From assembly GCF_000336875.1 (NCBI RefSeq), contig NZ_AOJK01000009.1:1-42944 (forward strand): DNA of 42,944 bases. Reading direction: 5' to 3'. The DNA comes from Halorubrum californiense DSM 19288. GTDB lineage: Archaea > Halobacteriota > Halobacteria > Halobacteriales > Haloferacaceae. Shown in pieces: positions 30,238-38,513 of the stretch. The first letter of the stretch is position 1. Each line of letters begins with the position of its first letter. Both the position numbers and the translations under genes were made by a program. The notes under the pieces were generated by a model that searched no databases, had not been told where the DNA came from, and saw nothing but the letters and a program-made list of their open reading frames with translations.

Positions 30238-30245
30238 TTGATAAG
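30238..30245 (-). promoter_or_regulatory. TATA-like promoter of hicBA
   Basis: On the minus strand CTTATCAA lies about 28 nt before the hicB ATG (30213), giving a leaderless toxin-antitoxin transcript opposite to the purine genes. Confidence 0.45.
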
Positions 30246-30333
30246 GGTTGGACAGGGAGCGACGAATACGAGTTCAGCGAAATCGGTCGCCGCATCCGGC
30301 ACTTCCTTACCGACCTCCGCCGAACGCTCGTCC

Positions 30334-30942
30334 ATGACCACGGTCGACGACCTGATCGAGCGGATCGAAGCGGAGGCGGCGGCGGACGCCGACCCGGCGA
30401 CCACCCCGGACGTGGGGATCATCATGGGGTCCGACTCGGACCTCCCCGTCATGGAGGACGCCTACGAGGCGCTCGACGACCTCGGCTTCGCGGAGCAGAC
30501 CGACTTCGGCGACTCGCCGGACGCGCGGTTCACGTACGAGAGCTACGTCGTCTCAGCGCACCGGACGCCGGAGCTGATGTACGCGTACGGGGAGACGGCG
30601 ACGGAGCGCGGGCTCGACGTGATCGTCGCGGGCGCCGGCGGGAAGTCCGCCGACCTCCCGAACATGACCGCCTCTATCGCGTATCCGGTCCCGGTGATCG
30701 GCGTGCCGGTTCAGGAGAAGTCGGTCGACTCCGTCATCGGGATGCCCACCGGCGCGCCGATCGTCGCCGTCGACGCCGGGAAGTCGTACAACGCGGCGCT
30801 GTCGGCCGGACAGGTGATCGCGCGCGAACACGACAAGATCGCCGAGCGGCTGGTCGACCTCCACGACGAGCAGAAGGCGGGCGTGGCGGACGTCTCCGTC
30901 GACCTCCACGACCTCGGAATCGACGGGTTCCGCGATCGGTAG
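30334..30942 (+). CDS. purE: N5-CAIR mutase
   Basis: Rearranges N5-CAIR, the PurK product, to CAIR in purine synthesis; 202 residues, class I PurE. The signature is VGIIMGSDSDLPVMEDA, then YVVSAHRTPELMYAYGE with the catalytic His, AGAGGKSADLPNMTAS and PVPVIGVPVQ. A polar 25-residue N-terminal extension precedes the core. The ATG at 30334 gives a natural start; about 26 nt upstream is a weak TATA-like TTACC. Its usual neighbour purK lies 657 bp upstream, beyond hicBA. Confidence 0.96.
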   Translation: MTTVDDLIERIEAEAAADADPATTPDVGIIMGSDSDLPVMEDAYEALDDLGFAEQTDFGDSPDARFTYESYVVSAHRTPELMYAYGETATERGLDVIVAGAGGKSADLPNMTASIAYPVPVIGVPVQEKSVDSVIGMPTGAPIVAVDAGKSYNAALSAGQVIAREHDKIAERLVDLHDEQKAGVADVSVDLHDLGIDGFRDR

Positions 30943-31116
30943 CGGGACCTCGATCCGGGCGATCGCGACCTCGACACGACGGCCTTTCGCGGTCCGGTGG
31001 TCCCTCACTTTCCATTCCGTGACGAACTCGTTCGACAGCTCTCGGTAGGTTCACGGGTGATTCGACCGCGAACGGCCGAGACCGGCCCGCACGCACGCGG
31101 ACGCACAAGACTCAAC

Positions 31117-31124
31117 GCTTATGA
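31117..31124 (+). promoter_or_regulatory. Promoter of the nuo operon
   Basis: GCTTATGA lies about 42 nt before the nuoA ATG. The transcript would have a leader of about 18 nt holding the GGAGA at 31153-31157 as Shine-Dalgarno. It thus differs from the leaderless genes around it. Confidence 0.45.
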
Positions 31125-31162
31125 GGGGGCGGTCCAAACGCCAGCACGTTACGGAGACCTAT

Positions 31163-31579
31163 ATGAGCGATTGGATAGCGATTGGCGCCTTGGCGGTCGT
31201 CGGCCTGCTCATCCCGATAGCGATGATGACAGTGTCGGCGCTGCTCCGTCCGAGCGTGCCTGAGACCGGTAAAAGTACCACCTACGAGTCCGGCGAGACC
31301 CCGACGGGCGGGACGCGGATCCGGTTCAACATCCAGTACTACATGGTCGCGCTGTTGTTCGTCGTGTTCGACATCGAGACCGTGTTGCTGTTCCCGTGGG
31401 CGGTCATCTACCGTCCGGCCGTCCAGGCCGGCGTGCCGATGGCCGACCTGCTGTGGCCGATGTTGGCGTTCGTCGGGATCCTCGCGGTCGGACTCGTCTG
31501 GGCGTGGCGGTCGGGGGCGATCAGCTGGGCCCGCAGCCCCCGCGCGACCAGCAGAAAAACGACGGAGGAATTCAACTAA
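31163..31579 (+). CDS. nuoA: NADH dehydrogenase-like complex I subunit A
   Basis: Small membrane subunit of the archaeal complex I (138 residues, three membrane helices at about 5-27, 65-87 and 95-118). The cytoplasm-side loop between helices 1 and 2 (TTYESGETPTGG...RFNIQYY) and VVFDIETVLLFPW are the usual NuoA marks. It is the first gene of the operon; the stop overlaps the nuoB start by one base (TAATG). The ATG at 31163 has a Shine-Dalgarno at suitable distance. Confidence 0.95.
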   Translation: MSDWIAIGALAVVGLLIPIAMMTVSALLRPSVPETGKSTTYESGETPTGGTRIRFNIQYYMVALLFVVFDIETVLLFPWAVIYRPAVQAGVPMADLLWPMLAFVGILAVGLVWAWRSGAISWARSPRATSRKTTEEFN

Positions 31580-32277
31580 TGAGCAGCGATCAACCGTTTA
31601 TCACCGACGAATCGCAGGTCGTAACCGAGACCAGAGACGCCCGGATAACCGGGCAGGGGGACCGGTTCAACTCCCGGCTCCGGGAGGCGTTCGGCTCCTC
31701 GCCGTTCATCCTCACCAAGTTCGACAAGTTCCTGAACTGGTGTCGGGGGTCCTCGATGTTCATGCTGCAGTTCGGCATCGCCTGCTGTAGCATCGAGATG
31801 ATGCACACCTACGCGGTGAAACACGACCTCGACCGCTTCGGGTCTGGCGTCCCCCGCGCCTCGCCGCGACAGGCCGACGTGATGATCGTCCCCGGGACGA
31901 TCGTCTCGAAGTTCGCCCCGCGGATGAAGCGCGTCTACGACCAGATGCCCGAGCCGAAGTTCGTCGTCGGCATGGGCTCGTGCACCATCTCCGGCGGCCC
32001 GTTCCAGGAGGGATACAACGTGATCAAGGGCGCCGAGGAGGTGATCCCGATCGACATCCACGTCCCCGGCTGTCCGCCCCGGCCCGAGGCGCTCGTGTAC
32101 GGCGTCGTGAAGCTTCAGGAGCGCGTCGCCAACGGCGAGGCCGCGCCCGTCACCGTCAAGCCGTACGAGCTGGAGGAGTTCTCCGACCTCGAACGCGACG
32201 AACTCGTCGACAAGCTGACCGACCAGATCGACGACGACGAGCTCGTCATGCGGTACAACTTCGCTGATTCGCCATGA
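31579..32277 (+). CDS. nuoB: Complex I subunit B (N2 cluster protein)
   Basis: Peripheral-arm subunit (232 residues) carrying the last iron-sulfur cluster N2 next to the quinone site. The cluster ligands are visible: tandem C69-C70 in [23 protein letters not shown] and [11 protein letters not shown]. An acidic N-terminal tail (1-25) and an extended C-terminal tail are haloarchaeal features. The start overlaps nuoA and the stop overlaps nuoCD by ATGA. It belongs to the same complex as the membrane subunits. Confidence 0.97.
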   Translation: MSSDQPFITDESQVVTETRDARITGQGDRFNSRLREAFGSSPFILTKFDKFLNWCRGSSMFMLQFGIACCSIEMMHTYAVKHDLDRFGSGVPRASPRQADVMIVPGTIVSKFAPRMKRVYDQMPEPKFVVGMGSCTISGGPFQEGYNVIKGAEEVIPIDIHVPGCPPRPEALVYGVVKLQERVANGEAAPVTVKPYELEEFSDLERDELVDKLTDQIDDDELVMRYNFADSP

Positions 32278-33938
32278 GCCTCGAACGACCAGACACCGTC
32301 GACGACGGCGGCGTCGAGCGCACCCCCGACGAGCTGGAGGCGCTGCTCGGCGACCTCGTCGTCGACCGCGACGACCACCTGAACGCGCCCGCGTTCGTCA
32401 TCCGCCCGGACACCGTTCAGGAGACGCTCCGGACCCTGAAGGAGCAGGCGGGGTACGACCACCTCTCCGTCGTCTCCGCACAGGAGTACGAGAACCGCTA
32501 CGAGTCGATCTACCACCTGAAGAAGTACGACGATCCGACTCAAGAGGTCAGCATCGTCGTGCCCGCCGATAAGGACAACCCCGTCTCGGAGTCGGCCGAG
32601 CCCGTCTTCCGCACGGCCGACTGGCACGAGCGGGAGGCGTACGACCTGATCGGGATCGAGTACGACGACCACCCGGACATGCGTCGGATCCTGCTGCCGG
32701 AGACTTGGCAGGGCCACCCCCTGTCGATGGACTACGACAAGGACCGGCCGCAGATCGCCACGCTGCCGGAGCACGCGAACCCGCTGGAGGACCACCACAA
32801 GGACGCCGAGTCCGACACGATGTTCCTCAACATCGGGCCGCACCACCCGGCGACCCACGGCGTGCTCCACCTGAAGACGGTCCTCGACGGCGAGCAGGTC
32901 GCCGACGTCGAGCCCGACATCGGCTACCTCCACCGCAGCGAGGAGCAGATGGCGCAGTCCGGGACGTACCGCCACCAGATCATGCCGTACCCCGACCGCT
33001 GGGACTACATCTCGGCGGGCCTGCTCAACGAGTGGGCGTACGCCCGCGCGGCCGAGGACCTCGCCGACATCGAGGTCCCGGAGTACGCGCAGGTCATCCG
33101 GACGATGGGCGCGGAGATGTGCCGGATCGCCGCGCACATGCTCGCGCTCGCGACGTTCGCGCTCGACATCAACGGCGACTTCACGGCGACGTTCATGTAC
33201 GCCATCAACGACCGCGAGCGCGTCCAGAACCTCTTGGAGGACCTGACGGGCCAGCGGCTGATGTTCAACTACTTCCGGCTCGGTGGGGTCGTCTGGGACC
33301 TCCCCGAACCCCGGGAGGAGTTCTTCTCGAAGACCCGGGACTTCCTCGACCAGCTCCCGGAGTCCGTCGAGGAGTACCACAACCTGATCACCTCGAACGA
33401 GGTGTTCCAGATGCGGACCATCGACACCGGCATCCTGCCGCCGGAGGTCGCGAAGAACTACGGCGCGACCGGCCCCGTCGCCCGCGGCTCAGGCGTCGAC
33501 TACGACCTGCGCCGCGACGACCCGTACGGGTACTACGACGAACTCGACTGGGACGTCGTCACCGAGGACGGCTGCGACAACTTCAGTCGCCTGCTCGTTC
33601 GGATGCGCGAGGTCGAGGAGTCCGCGAAGATCATCGAGCAGTGCGTCGACCTGCTCGAGGACTGGCCCGAAGACGAGCGGAACATCCAGGCGAACGTGCC
33701 GCGCACGCTGCGCCCGGACGACGACACGGAGATCTACCGCGCCGTCGAGGGCGCCAAGGGCGAACTCGGCATCTACATCCGCGCGGACGGGACGGACAAG
33801 CCCGCCCGGTTCAAGATCCGGTCGCCGTGCTTCTCGAACCTCCAGACGCTGCCGGAGATGGCGAACGGGGAGTACATCCCCGACGTCATCGCCGCGCTCG
33901 GTAGCCTCGACGTCGTCCTCGGGGAGGTGGACCGCTGA
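32274..33938 (+). CDS. nuoCD: Fused complex I subunits C and D
   Basis: A 554-residue fusion. About residues 1-175 are NuoC-like (EREAYDLIGIEYDDHPDMRRILLPE), and from about 182 NuoD-like (NIGPHHPATHGVLHL; RTMGAEMCRIAAH; RGSGVDYDLRRDDPYG). NuoD forms the quinone pocket, and the fusion is a known arrangement in many bacteria and haloarchaea. All main NuoD motifs are present, including the HHPATHG loop. The gene overlaps nuoB by ATGA and nuoH by one base (TGATG). Confidence 0.97.
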   Translation: MSLERPDTVDDGGVERTPDELEALLGDLVVDRDDHLNAPAFVIRPDTVQETLRTLKEQAGYDHLSVVSAQEYENRYESIYHLKKYDDPTQEVSIVVPADKDNPVSESAEPVFRTADWHEREAYDLIGIEYDDHPDMRRILLPETWQGHPLSMDYDKDRPQIATLPEHANPLEDHHKDAESDTMFLNIGPHHPATHGVLHLKTVLDGEQVADVEPDIGYLHRSEEQMAQSGTYRHQIMPYPDRWDYISAGLLNEWAYARAAEDLADIEVPEYAQVIRTMGAEMCRIAAHMLALATFALDINGDFTATFMYAINDRERVQNLLEDLTGQRLMFNYFRLGGVVWDLPEPREEFFSKTRDFLDQLPESVEEYHNLITSNEVFQMRTIDTGILPPEVAKNYGATGPVARGSGVDYDLRRDDPYGYYDELDWDVVTEDGCDNFSRLLVRMREVEESAKIIEQCVDLLEDWPEDERNIQANVPRTLRPDDDTEIYRAVEGAKGELGIYIRADGTDKPARFKIRSPCFSNLQTLPEMANGEYIPDVIAALGSLDVVLGEVDR

Positions 33939-35011
33939 TGGGCACGGCGCCCGCGCAGCTGTTCCCCGAGTTCATCGTCGACACGCTCGGACTCGACAGC
34001 GTGATCGGCGAGGTCGCGGCCTCGCTCGTCGCCGCGTTCGTCGTCGGGAACATCATCCTCGCGTTCACGGGCGTCGCGGGCCCGTGGGCGAAACGGAAGA
34101 TCACGGCCGCGTTCACCGACCGGATCGCGGTCGACCGGATCGGTCCCTACGGACTGCTCATCATCCCGGCGGCCGCGGTCCAGCTCCTCGCGAAGGAGCT
34201 CATCATCCCCGAGGGCGTCGACCGTCCCTCGTGGGACATCGCGCCGATCCTCCTGCCGGCGTCGGCGCTGCTCGGCTTCTCCGTCATCCCGATGGGGCAG
34301 CTCGGTCCGATCAGCCTCCACCTCGCGGACCCGGAGGTCGGGTTCGCGCTGGTGTTCGCGTTCGCGTCGATCGCGTCCGTCTCGCTGGTGATGGCCGGCT
34401 ACGCGTCGAACAACAAGTACTCGCTGCTCGGCGGGCTCCGCGCGGTCGCGCAGAACCTCGCATACGAGATTCCGCTCATCGTCACGGCGATGTCGGTCGT
34501 CATCTTCTCCGGCACGCTCCAGATGAGCGGCGTCGTCGGCGCGCAGACGGAGACGCTCGTGACGATCGCCGGGGTCTCGATCCCGTCGTGGTACGCGCTC
34601 GTGAACCCGTTCGCGTTCGTGCTGTTCCTCACGGCGAACATGGCGGAGATCGGACGGAACCCGTTCGACATCCCAGAGGCGCCGACGGAGATCGTCGCGG
34701 GGTACCAGACGGAGTACTCCTCGGCGTACTTCGTCCTCTTCTACCTCGGCGAGTTCGTCCACATCTTCCTCGGCGGGGCGATCCTCGCCGTGACGTTCCT
34801 CGGCGGGGCCTCCGGTCCCGGCCCGGAGAGTATCAGCTTCATCTGGTTCGTGGTGAAGATCTGGGGCTTCTTCCTGTTCACGCAGTGGGCCCGCGCGGCG
34901 CTGCCGCGCGTCCGGATCGACCAGCTGATCGAGATCGGCTGGAAGGGAATGCTGGTGCTGTCGTTCGCGAACCTGGTGCTCACGGCCGTAATCGTGGGGG
35001 TGATTGCCTGA
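33938..35011 (+). CDS. nuoH: Complex I subunit H (membrane, proton/quinone link)
   Basis: Membrane subunit of 357 residues linking the quinone cavity to the proton-pumping arm. Motifs include MAEIGRNPFDIPEAPTE, GYQTEYSSAYF and RAALPRVRIDQLIEIGWK. Eight or so membrane helices are visible from about residue 26. An early charged loop DRIAVDRIGPYGLL is the usual NuoH mark. Its start overlaps the nuoCD stop; nuoI follows after one base. Confidence 0.96.
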   Translation: MGTAPAQLFPEFIVDTLGLDSVIGEVAASLVAAFVVGNIILAFTGVAGPWAKRKITAAFTDRIAVDRIGPYGLLIIPAAAVQLLAKELIIPEGVDRPSWDIAPILLPASALLGFSVIPMGQLGPISLHLADPEVGFALVFAFASIASVSLVMAGYASNNKYSLLGGLRAVAQNLAYEIPLIVTAMSVVIFSGTLQMSGVVGAQTETLVTIAGVSIPSWYALVNPFAFVLFLTANMAEIGRNPFDIPEAPTEIVAGYQTEYSSAYFVLFYLGEFVHIFLGGAILAVTFLGGASGPGPESISFIWFVVKIWGFFLFTQWARAALPRVRIDQLIEIGWKGMLVLSFANLVLTAVIVGVIA

Positions 35012-35012
35012 T

Positions 35013-35474
35013 ATGATCGGACTCATGAAATCCATGGCGACGACGATGAAACACGCGCTGGACGGGACGACGTTCACGGTGGAATACCCGGAGGACGCGC
35101 CCGAGGTGAGCCCGCGGTTCCGCGGAGTCCACAAGTTCAGCCAAGAGCGGTGTATCTGGTGTCGGCAGTGCGAGAACGTCTGTCCGAACGACACGATCCA
35201 GATCGTTCAGGACGACCAGCGCAACGGGGAGCAGTACAACCTCCACATCGGGCAGTGCATCTACTGCCGGCTCTGCGAGGAGGTCTGCCCCGTCGACGCC
35301 ATCCTGCTGACGCAGAACTTCGAGTTCACCGCCGACACGAAGGACGACTTCGTGTTCAACAAAGAACAGCTCAAGAACGTCCCGTGGTACAAAGGGATCG
35401 ACCCGCTGGAGTCCCGCAACCCCGATCGCGGCGCGTGGATCGGGGAGGGCGACGGCGAGGTCGACTACCAGTAG
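35013..35474 (+). CDS. nuoI: Complex I subunit I (2x[4Fe-4S])
   Basis: Ferredoxin-like peripheral subunit of 153 residues. Two [4Fe-4S] motifs are present: CIWCRQCENVCP and CIYCRLCEEVCP, carrying clusters N6a and N6b that pass electrons to N2. The N-terminal helix (MIGLMKSMATTMKHAL) packs against the membrane arm. The ATG at 35013 follows the nuoH stop by one base; a TTG at 35004 is possible but less likely. A 49-bp gap separates it from nuoJ, the largest gap in the operon. Confidence 0.96.
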   Translation: MIGLMKSMATTMKHALDGTTFTVEYPEDAPEVSPRFRGVHKFSQERCIWCRQCENVCPNDTIQIVQDDQRNGEQYNLHIGQCIYCRLCEEVCPVDAILLTQNFEFTADTKDDFVFNKEQLKNVPWYKGIDPLESRNPDRGAWIGEGDGEVDYQ

Positions 35475-35523
35475 CGGGCGCGTCTCGAAATCTTCAAAGG
35501 GGTTCTCATAGGAGACAAACACA

Positions 35524-35790
35524 ATGGTTTATGCTACCATCGCGTTCGGGCTGTTCGCCGCGGTCACGCTGGCGTTCGCCCTCGGGGTCGTCCTGGCGCG
35601 CGACGTGTTCCACGCCGCTCTGCTTCTGGGCGGAGCCCTCACGAGCGTCGCGGTGCACTACGTGATGCTGCGGGCGGAGTTCATTGCCGCCATGCAGATC
35701 CTCGTCTACGTTGGCGGGGTCCTCATCCTGGTCACGTTCGCCGTGATGCTCACGCGATCGGATACAGAAACGGAGGTGAGTAGCGCGTGA
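35524..35790 (+). CDS. nuoJ1: Complex I subunit J, N-terminal part
   Basis: An 88-residue protein matching the first half of NuoJ: helices at about 5-25, 30-50 and 55-78, with FIAAMQILVYVGGVLILVTFAVML, the classical NuoJ helix 3 region. Haloarchaeal complex I has NuoJ split into two genes, and the second half follows. The stop overlaps the GTG start of the second part (GTGA), so translation is coupled. Confidence 0.92.
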   Translation: MVYATIAFGLFAAVTLAFALGVVLARDVFHAALLLGGALTSVAVHYVMLRAEFIAAMQILVYVGGVLILVTFAVMLTRSDTETEVSSA

Positions 35791-36146
35791 GCAACGACGA
35801 GAGCCGCGGATCTCGGATCGCGCCCGCGATCGCCGTGGGCGGGCTGTTCGCGGTGTTGGCCGCGACGGTCAGCGGAGCGACGTTCGGCTTCGGGGAGGTG
35901 GGCTTCCCGGCGGACGCCTCGGTCGTCCACAACATCGGGTACGCCCTCTTCAACCTCGCCGAGTACGAACTCGGCACGGTGCCGTCCGAAGGGTTCCTCG
36001 CGGCGTTCCTGATCGCCGCGGTCGCGCTCGACGTCGCGGTCGACGGCGCCGTCTACTTGGCGAAACGCGAGGGGGACGACTCCATCGTCTCCGCGCTCGG
36101 GCAGGCGATGACCGACGGCGGACGCGACGGAGGTGACCGCCAGTGA
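35787..36146 (+). CDS. nuoJ2: Complex I subunit J, C-terminal part
   Basis: A 119-residue membrane protein starting at GTG 35787, with helices at about 12-32 and 70-92. It corresponds to the second half of NuoJ (NIGYALFNLAEYELG, then FLAAFLIAAVALDVAVDGAVYLAK). The C-terminal polar tail is rich in Gly and Asp. The gene is joined to nuoJ1 by GTGA and to nuoK by GTGA overlap. The split is not a frameshift: both parts have own starts in overlap. Confidence 0.88.
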   Translation: MSNDESRGSRIAPAIAVGGLFAVLAATVSGATFGFGEVGFPADASVVHNIGYALFNLAEYELGTVPSEGFLAAFLIAAVALDVAVDGAVYLAKREGDDSIVSALGQAMTDGGRDGGDRQ

Positions 36147-36463
36147 GCGCCGTCGCCGCCTCGATCCCGCCGTCGTGGTACCTCCTCTTGGCGTCGGCCG
36201 TGTTCTGTATCGGGCTGTTCGGCGTGTTGACGCGGCGGAGCGCGCTGTACTTCCTCATGAGCGTCGAGCTCATGATGAACGCGGCCAACATCAACTTCGT
36301 CGCGTTCGCGCTGTACTACGGCGACCTCACGGGGCAGGTGTTCGCGCTGTTCGTCATCGCGCTCGCCGCCGCCGAGGTCGCCATCGGCATCGGCATCATA
36401 CTCGTGTTATACCGCAACTTCGGCACGACAGACGTGACTGTTCCCGCGGAGATGAGGTGGTAA
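36143..36463 (+). CDS. nuoK: Complex I subunit K
   Basis: Small three-helix membrane subunit (106 residues) of the proton-pumping arm, homologous to MnhC/MrpC. The helices are at about 11-30, 37-60 and 68-92, with the membrane Glu in YFLMSVELMMNAANINFVAF and a second in ALAAAEVAIGIGI, both required for proton transfer in the family. The start is a GTG at 36143 overlapping the nuoJ2 stop; one base separates the stop from the nuoL ATG. Confidence 0.96.
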   Translation: MSAVAASIPPSWYLLLASAVFCIGLFGVLTRRSALYFLMSVELMMNAANINFVAFALYYGDLTGQVFALFVIALAAAEVAIGIGIILVLYRNFGTTDVTVPAEMRW

Positions 36464-36464
36464 G

Positions 36465-38513
36465 ATGGTGGACGCATTCGCATACGTTCCGGCGATCGTG
36501 CTCCTCCCGTTCTTCTCGTTCCTAGTCGCGCTCGGCGCGGGTAGGTACCTCCCGAAGGGGGGCGCCTTCGGCGGCGTCGCGGCGACGGCCGGCTCGTTCC
36601 TGCTGTCGATCTGGGTCGCCGCGACCGTCGCGGGCGGACAGGCGTACAACGAGACGCTGTACTACTGGGCGAGCGAGGGCGGCGCGGGCATCGGCCCGAC
36701 GGATATCGAACTCTCCTTCGGCGTCCTGATCGACCCGCTGTCAGCGCTCATGCTCGTCATCGTGACGCTCGTGGCGCTTCTCGTCCACGTGTTCTCGCTC
36801 GGCTACATGAACGACGAGGACGAGACGGGGCTGCCGCGCTACTACGCCGGTCTCGGCCTCTTCACGGCGTCGATGCTCGGGTTCGTCGTCGCCGACAACC
36901 TGCTGATGGCGTTCATGTTCTTCGAGCTGGTCGGGCTCTGCTCGTACCTGCTCATCGGCTTCAACTTCCGGGAGCCGGGCCCGCCGTCGGCCGCGAAGAA
37001 GGCGTTCCTCGTCACTCGCTTCGGCGATTACTTCTTTCTCGTCGGCGTCGTCGCGGTGTTCGCCACCTTCGGCACGGCGCAGTTCGCCGGGCCGGAGTCG
37101 TTCCCGGCGCTCGCCGACGCGGCGCTCAACGGCTCCGGCTCGGTCGCGTGGACGCCCGGCGGCGTCGAACTCGGGACGTGGCTGACCGTCGTCGGCCTGC
37201 TCGTCTTGGGCGGCGTCGTCGGGAAGTCCGCGCAGTTCCCGCTTCACACGTGGCTCCCCGACGCGATGGAGGGTCCGACGCCCGTCTCCGCGCTGATCCA
37301 CGCCGCGACGATGGTCGCGGCCGGCGTCTACCTCGTCGCGCGGATGTACGGGTTCTACGTGCTGACGCCGACGACGATGGCGGTCATCGCCTTCGTCGGC
37401 GGCTTCACCGCCCTGTTCGCGGCGACGATGGGCGTGGTGAAAGACGAACTGAAGCAGGTGCTCGCGTACTCCACCATCTCGCAGTACGGCTACATGATGC
37501 TCGCGCTCGGCGCGGGCGGGTACGTGGCCGCGGTCTTCCACCTGACCACTCACGCGTTCTTCAAAGCGCTCCTGTTCCTCGGCGCCGGGTCGGTCATCAT
37601 CGCGATGCACCACAACGAGGACATGTGGGACATGGGCGGGCTGAAGTCGAGGATGCCCGTCACCTACTACACCTTCCTCGCCGGGTCGCTAGCGCTCGCG
37701 GGTATCTTCCCGTTCGCCGGCTTCTGGTCGAAAGACGAAATCCTCTACGAGGCGCTCGTCCACGGCCTCGACGACCCGCTGCTGCTCGGCGGCTACGTGA
37801 TGGGGCTGCTCGCGGTGCCGGTCACCGCCTTCTACACCTTCCGGATGGTGTTCCTGACGTTCCACGGCGAGCCCCGCAGCGACACCGCACGCGACCCCAA
37901 ATCCGTCGGCTGGAACGTGAAGGGGCCGCTGACGGTCCTCGGCTCGCTCGCGGTCGTCACCGGGTTCATCAACATGGTGCCGGTCCAGAAGGTGCTCGGC
38001 CTCGAAGGGATCGACCTGCTCCACCTGTGGCTCGACAACCACTGGGGCGGTATCGAGGGACTCTCCTCGCACCACTACGCCGACATCGGCCCGTACAGCA
38101 GCGCGTATCTCGTCGGCGGTGAGGTCGGAACCGTCCTCGTCGGCGCGGTCGTCTCGCTCGGCCTCGCGCTGCTCGGACTCGGACTCGCCTGGCGGCTCTA
38201 CAACGTGGCGTCGCCGACGGAACACACCGCCAAACTCGGCGGGGTCAAAGACGTGTTGTACAACAACTACTACCTCGACGAACTGCAGGTCTGGCTCGCG
38301 TATCGGACGGAAGACGTCGCTGGCGGCGCGGACACCTTCGACCAAGGGATCATCGACGGCGTCGTGAACGGCGTCTCGTCGGTGAGCCTGACCGGCGGCG
38401 GCCGGATCCGGAAGCTCCAGTCGGGGGTCGTCTCGCAGTACGCCGCGCTGCTCACCTTCGGGCTGGTCGCGCTGTTGCTCGTGCTCGGCGCGACCGGGGG
38501 GTGGTTCCTGTGA
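36465..38513 (+). CDS. nuoL: Complex I subunit L (antiporter-like)
   Basis: Antiporter-like proton-pumping subunit of 682 residues with about 16 membrane helices. The Proton_antipo_M core has FHTWLPDAMEGPTPVSALIHA-like motif (about residue 259-280) and KDELKQVLAYSTISQYGYM, the key lysine-bearing helix. The late part is a long amphipathic lateral helix and a terminal membrane anchor (LLTFGLVALLLVLGATGG). It overlaps nuoM by GTGA. All parts of the operon are in one direction. Confidence 0.97.
   Translation: MVDAFAYVPAIVLLPFFSFLVALGAGRYLPKGGAFGGVAATAGSFLLSIWVAATVAGGQAYNETLYYWASEGGAGIGPTDIELSFGVLIDPLSALMLVIVTLVALLVHVFSLGYMNDEDETGLPRYYAGLGLFTASMLGFVVADNLLMAFMFFELVGLCSYLLIGFNFREPGPPSAAKKAFLVTRFGDYFFLVGVVAVFATFGTAQFAGPESFPALADAALNGSGSVAWTPGGVELGTWLTVVGLLVLGGVVGKSAQFPLHTWLPDAMEGPTPVSALIHAATMVAAGVYLVARMYGFYVLTPTTMAVIAFVGGFTALFAATMGVVKDELKQVLAYSTISQYGYMMLALGAGGYVAAVFHLTTHAFFKALLFLGAGSVIIAMHHNEDMWDMGGLKSRMPVTYYTFLAGSLALAGIFPFAGFWSKDEILYEALVHGLDDPLLLGGYVMGLLAVPVTAFYTFRMVFLTFHGEPRSDTARDPKSVGWNVKGPLTVLGSLAVVTGFINMVPVQKVLGLEGIDLLHLWLDNHWGGIEGLSSHHYADIGPYSSAYLVGGEVGTVLVGAVVSLGLALLGLGLAWRLYNVASPTEHTAKLGGVKDVLYNNYYLDELQVWLAYRTEDVAGGADTFDQGIIDGVVNGVSSVSLTGGGRIRKLQSGVVSQYAALLTFGLVALLLVLGATGGWFL

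Noticed and set aside
35787..36146. nuoJ split caused by frameshift
   Set aside because: The second half has its own GTG start overlapping the first half's stop by the same four-base pattern used elsewhere in the operon, and a polar N-terminus, so the two genes look natural.
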